A stretch of DNA of 64,000 nt, from NCBI GenBank assembly GCA_027559495.1, contig JAMXSV010000028.1, forward strand, positions 1,798,001 to 1,862,000. Direction: 5' to 3'. The translations under genes and the position numbers were made by a program. Positions 11,760-22,576 of the stretch are shown here, in pieces; positions within the stretch are counted from its first letter, which is position 1; each line of letters opens with the position of its first letter. The notes beneath the pieces are model-generated. The model made no database searches. It was not told the origin of the DNA and saw only the letters and a program-made list of their open reading frames with translations. Origin of the DNA: Aurifilum marmelostoma (taxonomy: Eukaryota; Ascomycota; Sordariomycetes; Diaporthales; Cryphonectriaceae).

Positions 11760-14177
11760 CCCACTGAGAACACACATACGCAAATGGCGCAACGTATGGA
11801 TAGGCGGAATCCAACAGGGAAACATGATTCTTTCTTTTTTTCTTCTTCTCACACTAGATACCAAAGAAAGAGAGAGCATTCAAGAAACAACCGGAGTGGC
11901 TGCAAAGCCCTGACATGTTGCGCGACAAAAGGTGTTCGCCAAGGTTCAATACGTGTGACCATGGGCGGCGCAACGTATCACTGAGAGGGATACAAGAAGA
12001 AGCAAAGACAGACAGCCGCTGCATGGACATGGATTCCTCAGCCTATAGGAAGGTCCTTGGTGCACAGCCGTCATGAGAGGGACAAAGTACGGCTCCGGGT
12101 AGGAAGGCAGCAGCGCTAAGACTCGAAGAAGCAAAGGAGAACACGAGTTTTGTTCGCCTGCTCATCTAGAACAGGAAACAGAGAGCCCCATCAGCTCAAT
12201 ACAACATGATCGATCTCTGGATAATTCCGTGTTACGTGGCACCGCTCCTGCGCCCTTGTTTCTTTTGTCCCCTCCTCACCCCCCCCCCCCCCCTTCGTCC
12301 CTCTACCCAGGGCCGAGTACGAGATGCTCGCACCCCAGCGTAAGCACAGTCAATGGGGGGGGGGGGGGTGGGAGCGGTTCAATAGAAACCTGAAGCAAGC
12401 TGTACTGTGTTGGTCGTCTTGCTGCGGACCGCCAAGCCTGAAAATAAAGTGTTCTGTGTCACCCTCTCCCTCTCTTTCTGTAGCACTTTATACCACATCC
12501 GGACATGGATACGACCACCAAAAACACTTGGGCACGCTGATTCTGTGACTGACCTTGCCCTGCATATTGATGGAGCTGGTATCTTCTGCTTCTGCCAAGA
12601 CACAGACGAGGATGAAGCAGAAGAAAAAGAGGTGGTGAGAGGGGCAAAGAAGCAAAGAAAAGACGAGAACACGAGAGAAAAAAAAAAAGAAAAGAACGGC
12701 CAAGCGAGACTCGGCACAATATCTTCCATGCATGTAACCTTCAGTGTACACTACCTTACAGGATGCAGGATCACTCCCCCGCCCAATCAAGGCAAATAAA
12801 ATACAAATAGGCTGTTGAGACACCCCTGGCTGCTTCTGCAGCTGCCTCCTCCGCCCCGCCCCCTCCCCCCCTCCCTCCCACCCTCTCGCATGCGCTCGCT
12901 CCCTCCTTGACACCACCCATCAAGAAAAGAGAGAGTCTTGTTGACCGGTCAGTGCAACCCGCATAGCTAGTTCGATCAACGACATTGTCAAGCGGGTCAC
13001 CTGAGTGGATATGTTGCACTAGCCATTTTTCTTTGCTTCTGTCACTTTCTACTTTTTTTTTCTCTCCTCTCTCTCTCTCTTCCCTTCTTTGCGCACTCTC
13101 CCCCCCCCCCCCCTGTTTGTTTTTTATTCTTTCTCTTTTTTTTTCCTTTCCTTTCTGGTTCTAATTCCATCCCTTCGCCCCTCCCGAAGATGATGCTGAG
13201 ATGAGAAGATGACGCATTACGTGCAGGACCAAAAGCCACGACAGCAGGCTCGGGGGATCCCCGGACCATTGATGTTTGTCCATCAATTCCCTCACAGAAG
13301 AGTCCGATTCGACCACGTATGCTTTGCTGACATGCTCCTTGGCATCATGATGACGAGAACGCGGTTCAAGTCCAGCTCTGAGAAGGCAATGGGAGAGGGA
13401 GGGCGAGGTGAAGAGGAGGAGAAGGAAAGAAAGAGGGATTTTTTCCCCATTGGCAGCCCTACTTTTTGCTTGTTGTACCTTGCTCTGTCCATCCTTTTGG
13501 CCGGGAATTATTGCCTGTTGGGAATCTCATCGTTCCCGCTGCAACGCTGCGTTCACATTTCCCCCCTCTCCCCCCCCCCTCTCCCTTCCTCTTCTGTCAA
13601 CCGAGAATATTCTATTGACGCCTTTATTCTTGGTCTGTTGGTTTTGTCGCCCCTCTTTTTATTTTATTTGCCGTTGCATTCTCTGCAGGTCAGGTACGTA
13701 CAGCCATCGAGATGTCTCCGAGAAGAGGGGCCAAGGAAAGAGAAGGGTGGATGAAGAGGATTCGAAAGGGGCATTCATCCTCTGTGTGTCTCTCTCTCTC
13801 TCTCTCGCTCTTTCTCTCTGTCTTTTTTTTCTTCTTCTTCTCTGTCTCCATGTTATTCCCTCGTGCCCAACATAACCCTCTTCCTCTTATGTCGCCCCCC
13901 TTCCCCTCCCAAAGTAATCTGCTCTGCCATCATGCTACAATGGTGGTGTGTTGTCTGTGTCCCTTGATCCGGGGCTTCCTGCATATTTTCAAGAATGGGT
14001 TGCAGCGAGACAGACCAGGCCAGCCCCCCCCCCCCCGGAACGTCGTAAAGTCCCGTATTCTTTCCAACTGTCACCTCACGTTTCCGGTTCTTGCCTCCCG
14101 GGATGTGGACAGACCCGGAACATGCGAGTGGCAGAGAAAGAGAGGGAAAAGAGGGGCAGCTGGTCTAGAGCACACAA

Positions 14178-14182
<5 letters not shown>

Positions 14183-14211
<29 letters not shown>
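14183..14211. repeat. (GT)n microsatellite
   Basis: Uninterrupted GT tract of about 29 bp in the gluconokinase-E2 spacer. Confidence 0.95.
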
Positions 14212-15157
14212 GAAAAGGCATGCAGGAGAATACTGACGGGATGTTCGTGCCGAGTGGGACGCAAATGAGAAGAGAGGGAACAGAAAAAGAGGGGCGAGCT
14301 CATGCGACCCTTGATACAACCCTCAATTTGGGCCGGAGACTGTAGAGGACGGGGGCTGGGAGGGACACAGGCTGGCTGGCTGGGTTGCCGTTCTCGGTCT
14401 CGTGTCTGCGGAGGTTCCTGAGAGACCTTGGCCCTCCACGGAAGCCCCGACATGCGCGGCGGGCTGGTGGTACTTTGTGGTCTCGAGGGCATCAGGCGCA
14501 CTGTGAGGGGAAGAGAGGAGAAGATGGGACTTTATGGTCTTCTGGCTATCGAGGGACGGTGTTGTTGGAACCGAAATGACCTGATGGAAGGTCAATGCAA
14601 TGAGTACCACAACTTTCTTTCCCCCTTTCCTTTCTTGACGGGCGTGGGGGACGAGGAATAATTGGTGCCACAGGAGGGTGAAGTTATGAGTGAGGTGACT
14701 TGTCACAAGTTCCATACCCGGGGTGGGATTGTGCGAGAACAAGTACTCACTCAGGAGACAGGAGAGGCTCTTGGTATGCTTGCTCTACTGGTTGCATGAT
14801 GTACTGGGGGGAAATCTTGAGCAAATCTTTTAGTGCCCTTCATAATGACATGCATAATTCACTGGGTTTGTTTCTGCCTTGTGCACAAGATAGGCAGGCT
14901 TGATGGTAATGTTGAAGATGACTAAGTTAACTTGTGAGCGTATTTGTGGTGGAGATCATTGCATTATGCTGTCTGTCATCAATCTATATCTACATGCGTT
15001 GACCGTAGATGAATCAACGCCACCAAGGCCTCTCTCCATAGACATCATCTAAGCAATATGGAGATCACTCTTTGTGTTGATATAGATTATTGTTCTTTAT
15101 CCCCCCCCGGCTCCCTCAAGGAATTCTAAAGCAAAGAAAACCCCCAAACTTCTATTT

Positions 15158-15995
15158 TCATCTCAAATGCATAACCATAACATCCGGCTCCTCCACCAAC
15201 GCCCTCACCACGCCCGCCGCCCTGGCCATCGTCGCCCCGTCCACGACCCTGTGATCAGCCGACCAGCTAAAGTTACACACCTTGCGCACACCCTTAACCC
15301 TCCACCCACCGGTGCTGCCGCCGTCTTCCTCCACGTCCGGCACGTCCCGCATGCGGCCCACGCCGAGGATGGCAAGCTGGCCTTCCACGATGACGGGGCT
15401 GCAGTACGTCCCGCCGATGCTGCCGATGTTGCTGACGGAGATGGTCCCGCCCGACATGTCCTGGGGGCTGAGCCGGCCTGCCACGGCGAGGGCCTGCAGC
15501 CGGGCGAGCTCTGCGGCCAGGGTGAGGATGCTGTGGCCGGCGACGTCTCTGATGACCGGCACGAGCAGGCCCGAGGGGGTGTCCATCGCCACGCCTATGT
15601 TGTGCTGCGCGCGGTAGATGAGGGATGGCTTGGTGGTGGTGGTGGTGGTGGCGGCCGACGACGGGTCGGGTCCCAAGTCGACGCGGGCGTTGAGGATGGG
15701 GTACTGCTGCAGGGCTATGGAAACGGCTTTGATGATGAAGGGCAGGTAGGAGAGTTTCGACACGTTGCTTTCCGCATTGGGAACGACGTGGATTGCGGCG
15801 GCGGAGGAGGAGGTCGCGAGGACCTTGTTGAGCCGGGTGCGCAGGGTAGACAGCTCGGTGAAATCGATCTCGTCGGCATAGAGGAAGTGGGGGATGCTGA
15901 GCGAGCGGGTCATGGTCCTGAACATGCCCTCCTGTGTTTTGGTCAAGGACTGCCTGGTTTCCACCTGCGCGCCAGACGGTAGTGGTGGTGATGAC

Positions 15996-16030
<35 letters not shown>

Positions 16031-16998
16031 GGGCGTAAGTTGTTGTTGTTGGTGTTGTGCAGCTGCTCCGCCGTCTCTAGCCTCGATGAACCGGTAAATG
16101 TCCTCTTTGAGCACACGCCCTTCCTTACCCGTCCCATCGACCTCCAGGATGTCCACTCTGAGTTCCTTGCAGAGGTGTCTCACAGCAGGCGTCGCTAGTG
16201 AAGCATGCTTGCCCTTTGGCTTCGTCGACGGCGGCGGCGGTGACGGCGGCGGTGTCGTCGGTGTCTTCGCCGCCCCATCCACAGACGGAGCTGTCACGGG
16301 CTCCTGTGGCTCTCCTAGAGCGGTCGATCTAGAGTCAGGCGTGGACGCCTCCCCAGCGGCCGTATTATCTGCTGCCGGGGCCGGCCCGGGCGTAGTCAGC
16401 TCGTCCAGCGCCTCCTGGCTCACATCGCCCTGGATGTCGATGTCCACAAAGGGCTTGCCGACCTTGGCCATCTCGCCAGCCTCATAGTACAGTTTCTTGA
16501 CGACGCCGTCGAAACGGGAGGTAATCTCGACCGAGGCCTTGTCGCTCTGGACCTCACAGAGCTTGGAGAACTCCTCGACGCGGGCGCCGGGCTCGACGAA
16601 CCATTGGATGATCTCGCACTCGACGATGCCTATGTCGGAGGAAAAGAAATGTCAGCACGTGTGCTGCTCACGGTCAGGAGGAGGAGGAGAAGGCGACGAG
16701 AGAGAAATGAATCAATCCAAGGCATACCCTCGCCTATGTCTGCCAGCAGAACAGGCTTCACTGCGTCCAGCCTCGGGCTCGAGTGCAGGCTCCTGGCCAG
16801 CTGAAAGGGAGCAGCACATCTTCCCCTGTGTTCAGGCGGGAATGTCTTCGAAATTGGGGCGGCGGTGACTAATGTGCCGTATGCTGCTGCTGCTACTGCT
16901 GCTGCTGGTGGGGAGGGGAGTCGGCCTATACGCCGAGCCAGCTGCCATTGCAACCGCACCGCACGAGGCGTCCGTCGTACCAACATGTTGTGAAGCAT
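15158..16998 (-). CDS. Branched-chain 2-oxoacid dehydrogenase E2 (dihydrolipoyl transacylase)
   Basis: Transfers the branched acyl group from lipoate to CoA in the mitochondrial branched-chain keto acid dehydrogenase complex (Val, Leu, Ile catabolism). Exons 16998-16728 and 16629-15158 join as GAGG|GTATGC...CATAG|GC, restoring DIGEGIVECEI; 580 residues. A basic, Ala-rich presequence (about 1-75) precedes a lipoyl domain (about 82-160) with the lipoylated lysine in QSDKASVEI (K121). Then come a Pro/Ser/Thr linker, an E3-binding domain (ATPAVRHLCKELRV...GRVLKEDIYRFIE), a second linker with a poly-Ser tract, and the catalytic acyltransferase domain ending in SADHRVVDGA, which carries the active-site His. 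Pyruvate E2 is less likely because the lipoyl and DIGEGI motifs are of the branched-chain type. It is divergent from ATP10. Confidence 0.92.
15989..16030. repeat. Trinucleotide repeat in E2 (poly-Ser linker)
   Basis: Tandem GAT/ATG units on the plus strand, read as TCA serine codons in the minus-strand E2 gene, within the flexible linker between the E3-binding and catalytic domains. Length variation here would stay in frame. Confidence 0.9.
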
Positions 16999-17598
16999 GT
17001 ATGCGTTTGTGTGTGTGTGTGTGTGTGAAAAGGGAAGAGAAGGAGGAGGCAGGTCTGGAAGAAAGGGAGAGGAAACAGCAGTCACAGCAAGACTACATCG
17101 TGAAGAGGAAGGACGGAGTCAAGAGGGTCACCGCTGTGTTTCTTTCTCCGCAAAGCCGCACTCCCGCGGCATTGTGTATCCCAATGATTACGGGCGGAGC
17201 GTGGTTGTCGACGGCTCTTGTAGCAGGACATGACGTTCATGTGCTTCCCCAAAACACCGTCGATAGCCGAGCATGTTGTAGGTTGGGTGTCCTAGGCCCT
17301 GCCGCGAAGGCCAGGGCTTCCCCACAAAGCAGCCTGGAGAGGGAGCTGTACAATGTTGGGGTAAGCAATTCGGAGTCTGGCACAGGTGGATTAGGTAGCG
17401 CGACAGGGGGACAGGGGGCCCTAATTGACGGGCAGACGGGGTACTACGTAGAGACCCTTGCATCTTCTTCCGTGGAGCCAACGCCAAAATATTTCCCCAA
17501 GACCAGAATAGTTTACTAGAATATTCAATATCCAAACAACCAATCGACCAGCCAACCATCCAACCTTGGTTCGGTATCTACCATTCAATTCCAAGGCA
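16999..17598. promoter_or_regulatory. Shared divergent promoter region (E2 / ATP10)
   Basis: Six hundred bases between the start codons of two nuclear genes for mitochondrial proteins. It contains a GT tract at about 17011-17028. No defined binding site was identified; a bidirectional promoter role is inferred from layout only. Confidence 0.5.
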
Positions 17599-18792
17599 AT
17601 GGAGACGACAAGCACCTTAATGCTCGGCAGGACAATAGCGAGGTCCATCTGGAGACCGTCAAGCCGACAGCAGCCAGCAACGACAGCAGCATGTCTCCTC
17701 TGCCAGTGGACGAGGAGCTTCAGCACGACAGGTCCCCGTCTGGCCGACCCTCGGAAGTCCAGAGACAGGTTCAAAGCCCCAGCAGGCGAGCCCAGGCCCG
17801 TCGAGGCGCCTCAGTCTGGTGGCTCAGCTGAATCCGCAGCAGAGAGATCCCCAGCAGCAAACCCTGGCCCGGGTCCCGGTCCGCTGGCCCACGCCCCGCG
17901 CTCCTACGGGAGGCGTGTCGAAAACTTCACCCCGACCGTCCTGCCCCGGCCGATAGGCATGAACCGCCCGCCCAACCCGGGCGAAAACACCGGTCTGGAT
18001 TCTCGGTCCATTAAGCAGCGGCGTGATGACTTTGTCAACTGGGAGAAGCACCTCAAGAGGCGCGAGGAGCTGTGAGCCCAGATACCCCGTCCTACTATCT
18101 CCCTGCCAACACAGCCATTGTGTGTGCTGGACTGACATGGTAGCACATTCTCAGAAAATCCCAGATGGCTCGTCCCTACTTTCGCGACTGGTCGAACCTC
18201 AACCTCCACAAGGGCAAGACCTTCATCGCGCCCCCCGCGCCTCTTCAAGCATGACCGCTCCCTCTACTTCCCCAACCTCTTCGGCCACACCCTCCTGAAG
18301 AGCACCTCGCTCCCGCGCAACACCACCCCGGTCCTCCAGGGCAAGGCCTCCGTCATCGCCGTCTTCAGCACCGGCTGGGCCGAGAGGCAGACCCTGTCCT
18401 TCACGTCCGAGACGAGCAATCCGGAGCTGCACAAGATCTTGAACGAGTACAAGGGCCGGGCCCAGCTGGTGCGGGTCAACATCGAGGACCAGTCGCGGCT
18501 GCGGTACTGGATCCTCAGGGCCATGGCGCCCCTTGTCCGGCGCAACTTTAGGGAGGAGAACTGGGACAAGTACTTCATGGTGAGGAGCGGCATCTCCGAT
18601 GAGATCAGAGAGTCTATTGGGTATCTGAACAGCAAGGTCGGCTACGTGTACCTGGTCGATGGGGACTGTAAGCTGCGCTGGGCTGGGAGCGGGCCTGCGC
18701 AGCCAGACGAGGTGCAGAGCCTGACCAAGGGTCTGGCGAAGCTCATGGAGGAGATGAAGAGAGGCGTCTGGTCTGGAGCGAACCTCAGGTGA
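17599..18792 (+). CDS. ATP10: Mitochondrial F1Fo-ATPase assembly factor ATP10 (frameshifted as written)
   Basis: Inner-membrane protein needed to assemble the Fo sector of mitochondrial ATP synthase. Exons 17599-18071 and 18155-18792 join as CT|GTGAGC...TCTCAG|A, giving REELKSQMARPYFRDWSN. The N-terminus (METTSTLMLGRTIARS) looks like a presequence. Family landmarks follow: RPYFRDWSNLNLHKGKTFIAPP, then RLFKHDRSLYFPNLFG in the next frame, then NEYKGRAQLVRVNIED and a C-terminal ISDEIRESIGYLNSKVGYVYLVDGDCKLRWAGSG. Between IAPP and RLFK the frame shifts by one base within a C6 run (18231-18236); one C fewer restores the family sequence without a gap. As written, translation stops at about 18248. 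I judge an assembly error more likely than a real lesion. The upstream frame has no earlier ATG. Confidence 0.88.
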
Positions 18793-19102
18793 CGAGGAGG
18801 CTGCTCCTGCCAGGTCTGACCTTGTGAACAACGAAGAAAAAGGAAAGTTGAGGAACAGCAAAGGGCATGCATAGACTATCACCACTTCAAAGATACCCAA
18901 ACAATTGTACCATTTCCATGCCAACCAACAAGTGAGATCCCCCAAAAGCCCAAACGCCGTGCCGTGAAGGTAGCAAATGCTCCGTAAAAGTCGTCATCCA
19001 GGAAAGGGGGAAAAGAGAACACACACACAAAAATAAAATAAAAAATATACACCCTTCGATATGTCCTCTTCACCCTCAAAGACAGGACCGATTATCTCCT
19101 GC
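18793..19102. other. Convergent spacer ATP10-GOS1
   Basis: Three hundred ten bases holding the two 3' ends, with an A-rich stretch near 19027-19045. Nothing else seen. Confidence 0.6.
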
Positions 19103-19854
19103 TCACAGGAAGAACCAGAACAGCAGGAAACACACGGCGACGAAACTCCCCATAATAACACCATCCCGCTGCTTCCTCGCGGATATTCTCCCGATCAGCG
19201 TGTTGATCCCCGGCACCTGGCTCGCGGCAAGCGTGATCCTGCGGTTGATGTTGGCCAGCGTCTCCCGCTGCAGCACGAAGCTCTCCTGCACCGCGTACGC
19301 CTGAGACAGCACCGAGTCCGCCACGCTGTTGCTGTTGTCAATGTGCCGCCGCTCGTCCAGCATGTACTCGGCCTCGGCCCGCTCCGGGTTCTGCTGCCGG
19401 AATGACTGGATGTCCTCCCGCACGTTGACGAGCAGGTTCGCCCGGTTGCGCGCGTCCGCCAGGTTCGACCGGAGCCGCACCAGGTCTTTCTTGTGCGCCG
19501 CCAGCTTCTCGCGGAGGAGGGCCAGGTTATTTTGCTTGAGCGCCGACGAGGTCAGGGAGGCATCGGAGTCGAGGAGGCGGGCGAGCTGGTTGATGACGTT
19601 CTCGCGCTGCACGGTTACGCTGTGAGCATCTCGACTGACGTGTGTTTCGTGCGTGAAGGAATGAAGCCTACCTTTTCCAGTATCTCTTGTAGCTTGGCCT
19701 CCGTATTTATCTCGTCCTCTGATGGCTTTGGTGGTATGGCCGCTGCCGTTGAGAATTGGGAGTATGTGTGAAACAACGCCTCCGTCTGTGATTCTAACGT
19801 GCGAGCCTGCTGCCGCATTTGCGCCCACCCGCCATTGCCGGTGGATGAGGCCAT
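19103..19854 (-). CDS. GOS1: Golgi Qb-SNARE GOS1 (GOS28)
   Basis: SNARE for intra-Golgi and ER-Golgi retrograde vesicle fusion. Exons 19854-19672 and 19606-19103 join in phase 0 (AAAAG|GTAGGC...GTGCAG|CGC), giving 228 residues, close to the family length. The N-terminal Habc-like helices start WAQMRQQARTLESQTEALFHTYSQF. The SNARE helix is in the C-terminal third (about 150-205, DSVLSQAYAVQESFVLQRETL), with the layer Gln in that helix. It is followed by a hydrophobic tail anchor VIMGSFVAVCFLLFWFFL at the very end. A second AG upstream in the acceptor region would break the frame. It is divergent from RPL35. Confidence 0.92.
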
Positions 19855-20571
19855 GATCGTCGTTTGTTGAGGTCAGAATGTAGGTTTGGGTCTGGATAGA
19901 GATTCGAAATTGATAAGTCTCGAAGGGTGGGCGTCAAATATGCTCTCTTTGCTCGTCTTGTGCAGTGGTGCCGCAGGAATCAAACAGCTTCTTCGACGCA
20001 AAGAGGCGCGGATGAACTCGTGGTATGACGGTTCGTCGTTCGTGAAGACCGCCTTGGAATTGAGGTTGGAGGATGACTCTGAACTGGTAGCCTTGCGAAG
20101 AGAATCAGGGCAACTCCGCTTCTGAGTCGAATCTGTGGAATTGATCGGCGTCGTATCGTGCAGGAGTTGGAACCTCTCTACCTGGTTGAAACTGTCGGAG
20201 GTTGCGGTAGGATGAAGTCCAGGAAAGCTGGCGTCACACCAGGCGCAGGTCCCATCACCTGCAGGACCGGGGCCCAGCCTCAGTCCGTCATACTGGGGGT
20301 TAGGGTCTATATGAATGATGACTCAGCCGCAATATCTTACCGGCCTAGATGCAGACTTCAACTAGCCCGCCTATCTGCTAGTCCCTTCCCTCCCCTTCCG
20401 ATCTTTAGCCGCCGAGTCCACGTGATCAAAAATTTTACAGCCCACACCCTCTGTCTCTGGCTCTGCAAACTCCACCACCCTCCGAAAAGAGAGCTCGCTG
20501 CCGTTCTCGCGAACTAACCATCACGAACCTTCGACCCAGCAGACAATTTCGATCGACACATACTCGCGACC
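19855..20571. promoter_or_regulatory. Divergent promoter region GOS1 / RPL35
   Basis: About 717 bp between start codons, pyrimidine-rich near the RPL35 side (20380-20570), as is common for ribosomal protein promoters. No specific factor site is claimed. Confidence 0.45.
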
Positions 20572-21448
20572 ATGGTGCGTTACGACTCCCCGACCGATGA
20601 ATTTCCTTGTCAAACTCCTGGGGGAGGAGGAGGTTGAGGTTCTGTCGAGGGTGCACAACCTCTTGACGACCTAAAAAAAAAAAACCGCCTCTTCCCGGCC
20701 GCCACAGCCCAGACGAGAGCCCTCACGATCTGCCACTACACAATATACACACGACTTGTCAAGTCAATTCGGAGGATCTTCATCGCTGACAATGTCGCAG
20801 TCTACCAGCAAGATCAAGGCCGGCCAGCTGTGGTCGAAGAACCGCGAGGATCTCACCAAGACCCTCGGCGAGCTCAAGTCGGAGCTGGGCCAGCTGCGCA
20901 TCCAGAAGATTGCCTCCTCTGGCACCAAGCTGAACAAGATGTAAGCGACAGCCCGAAACAGCCAACGCGTGCAGTACACCGTCGTCGAAGAAGAATGGAT
21001 TCCTTGTCGTAGGAATCCAGGCCGACAACATAACAAATTTTCTGGGACGACACAAGTGGAGTGTGCAAATCGGGATTGATGGAGTGCATGAAGCTAATCT
21101 TTGAATTCTTCTTCTGCCAACAGCCACGACCTCCGCAAGTCCATCGCTCGCGTCCTGACCATCATCAACGCCAAGCAACGACACCACATGCGCCTGTTCT
21201 ACAAGAACAAGAAGTACCTGCCCCTCGACCTCCGCCCCAAGCAGACCCGTGCCATCCGCCGCCGCCTGTCCGCTGAGGACGCCTCGAGAAAGCTGGAGAA
21301 GACCAAGAAGCGCAACCAGCACTTCCCTCAGCGCAAATACGCCATCAAGGTGGGTACATGAGCAGACCTCTGGGGCTCCTCTGACGAGTGCCATCATGGA
21401 GAAGGGGACGCGTGCTGACAAGAGTCTTTACTGCAGGCCTCCGCATAA
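20572..21448 (+). CDS. RPL35: 60S ribosomal protein L35 (uL29)
   Basis: Large-subunit protein near the polypeptide exit tunnel. Proposed exons are 20572-20574 (ATG alone), 20801-20940, 21124-21349 and 21437-21448, giving 126 residues as expected for eukaryotic L35. The start ATG (GACCATGG) is followed at once by a donor GTGCGT, the well-known layout of fungal ribosomal protein genes; the acceptor is GTCGCAG|TCT. The product begins MSTSKIKAGQLWSK and contains LGQLRIQKIASSGTKLNKI, HDLRKSIARVLTIINAKQR and KNKKYLPLDLRPKQTRAIRRRL, ending KYAIKASA. An alternative is translation from the in-frame ATG at 20792, just before the acceptor (MSQSTSK), with the first intron being 5' UTR. The family sequence does not decide. 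Confidence 0.93.
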
Positions 21449-22576
21449 AGTAGGCAAACGGTGTTGGCGCGCGGTTGAAGGTTTTTCTGGTAATTCTTGA
21501 GCAAGGCAAAAAGGCAAAACGGGCTACAGGTTCGCTGGCGTGGTTTTCCCCCCCCCCGAGAATCCCAACGACAAAACTCAAAAAAGAGAAGAGAAAGAGC
21601 ATCGAGAGATCCCTTCCCATCACGCGATTCTCGAATTGGCATCCACATTCCATCCATCATAGGGGCAATTCTGTTTTCCGCTTACTTTCGGGTCATTGGT
21701 GTTATGAGGATTAAATGACAGCAGAGCCCGGGGGATACTCTCTAGTCAGCAGATAGCTCCAGAAAGAGAGCTCAGGTTGACACACTACAACACCCTCGAT
21801 CCTTGTCCCATTGTGCTGAGACGTTCTCAATTCTCGAGTCTGGTAAAAGTAGATCTGGAGAGACAGACACCCTTGTCTCAGGTGATGTATGCCGGATCGG
21901 CGGCGGTGTCGTTACGATGACGGCCGGAGATGACAGATTCAAGGATAGCATTGGTGCCCAATGTGTCTGCTTTGCTATGCCCAGTGCGAGCCATGACCCG
22001 TCTTCCTTTTTTAGCCGATGTCAACATGAAAATGGAGCTGCTGCTTGTCAAAAAGTATGATAAGCTTTGCCTTGCCTTGGCTGGACATTTGAGCTGACAA
22101 TCATGCCCATTCCCACCATCATTATTGCCGCGACATCGTTCCTGTCAATGAGTATAATATCGCATTAGAATATCTCGCAAGACCTCCCTGAACTGCCTCT
22201 TCATAGAGCATGCGCCTGCATAGGACCCTTCGGACAAAAATTGAATTCGATTTGGACCTCCATTAGTTCACTTGGGTATCTAGTCCCTGCTGGTCTGTCG
22301 CGTGTCTAATGCCTATCCCAGAACGCCAGCTAGGTACCTACCTGTGCATTGCCATCACAGTCCTTTTCCCTCTCTCTTCCATACCCGCCAACGCCTATGA
22401 GGAAAACACTTAAGAGAAGTAAACAAGAAGTGGGAGCACATGACATAGTGTATAACGCAACCCCGATTTTTTGATATAGCCATGATCATCCAAAGGAGCC
22501 AAAAAAGGAAGAAGGACGAGGGAAGTGACTTAGAAACTTCCAGCATGTGCTCGACTGCCTCGGGTGCCCGGAGGAT
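21449..22576. other. Convergent intergenic spacer
   Basis: 1.1 kb between the 3' ends of RPL35 and the C2H2 factor. No gene, repeat or RNA recognised. Confidence 0.55.

Larger units (their letters stand above)
11584..15157. other. Long convergent intergenic region with simple repeats
   Basis: 3.6 kb between two 3' ends (gluconokinase and E2), unusually long for convergent genes. It holds a CA tract (11718-11754), C15 (12279-12293), G14 (12355-12368), C14 (13100-13113), C13 (14024-14036), a GT tract (14183-14211) and long polypyrimidine stretches around 13040-13160 and 13780-13860. Open frames here are repeat-driven and show no family features. Confidence 0.55.

Noticed and set aside
13209..14268. 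Overlapping frames of 106-181 codons around 13.2-14.3 kb
   Set aside because: Pyrimidine-tract translations (Leu/Ser/Phe runs) with no domain or splice logic.
15167..15982. 271-codon plus-strand frame opposite E2
   Set aside because: Antisense shadow of the conserved E2 catalytic domain with no family features.
18190..18260. An intron in place of the ATP10 frameshift
   Set aside because: The protein is continuous on both sides of the C-run; an intron would remove conserved residues.
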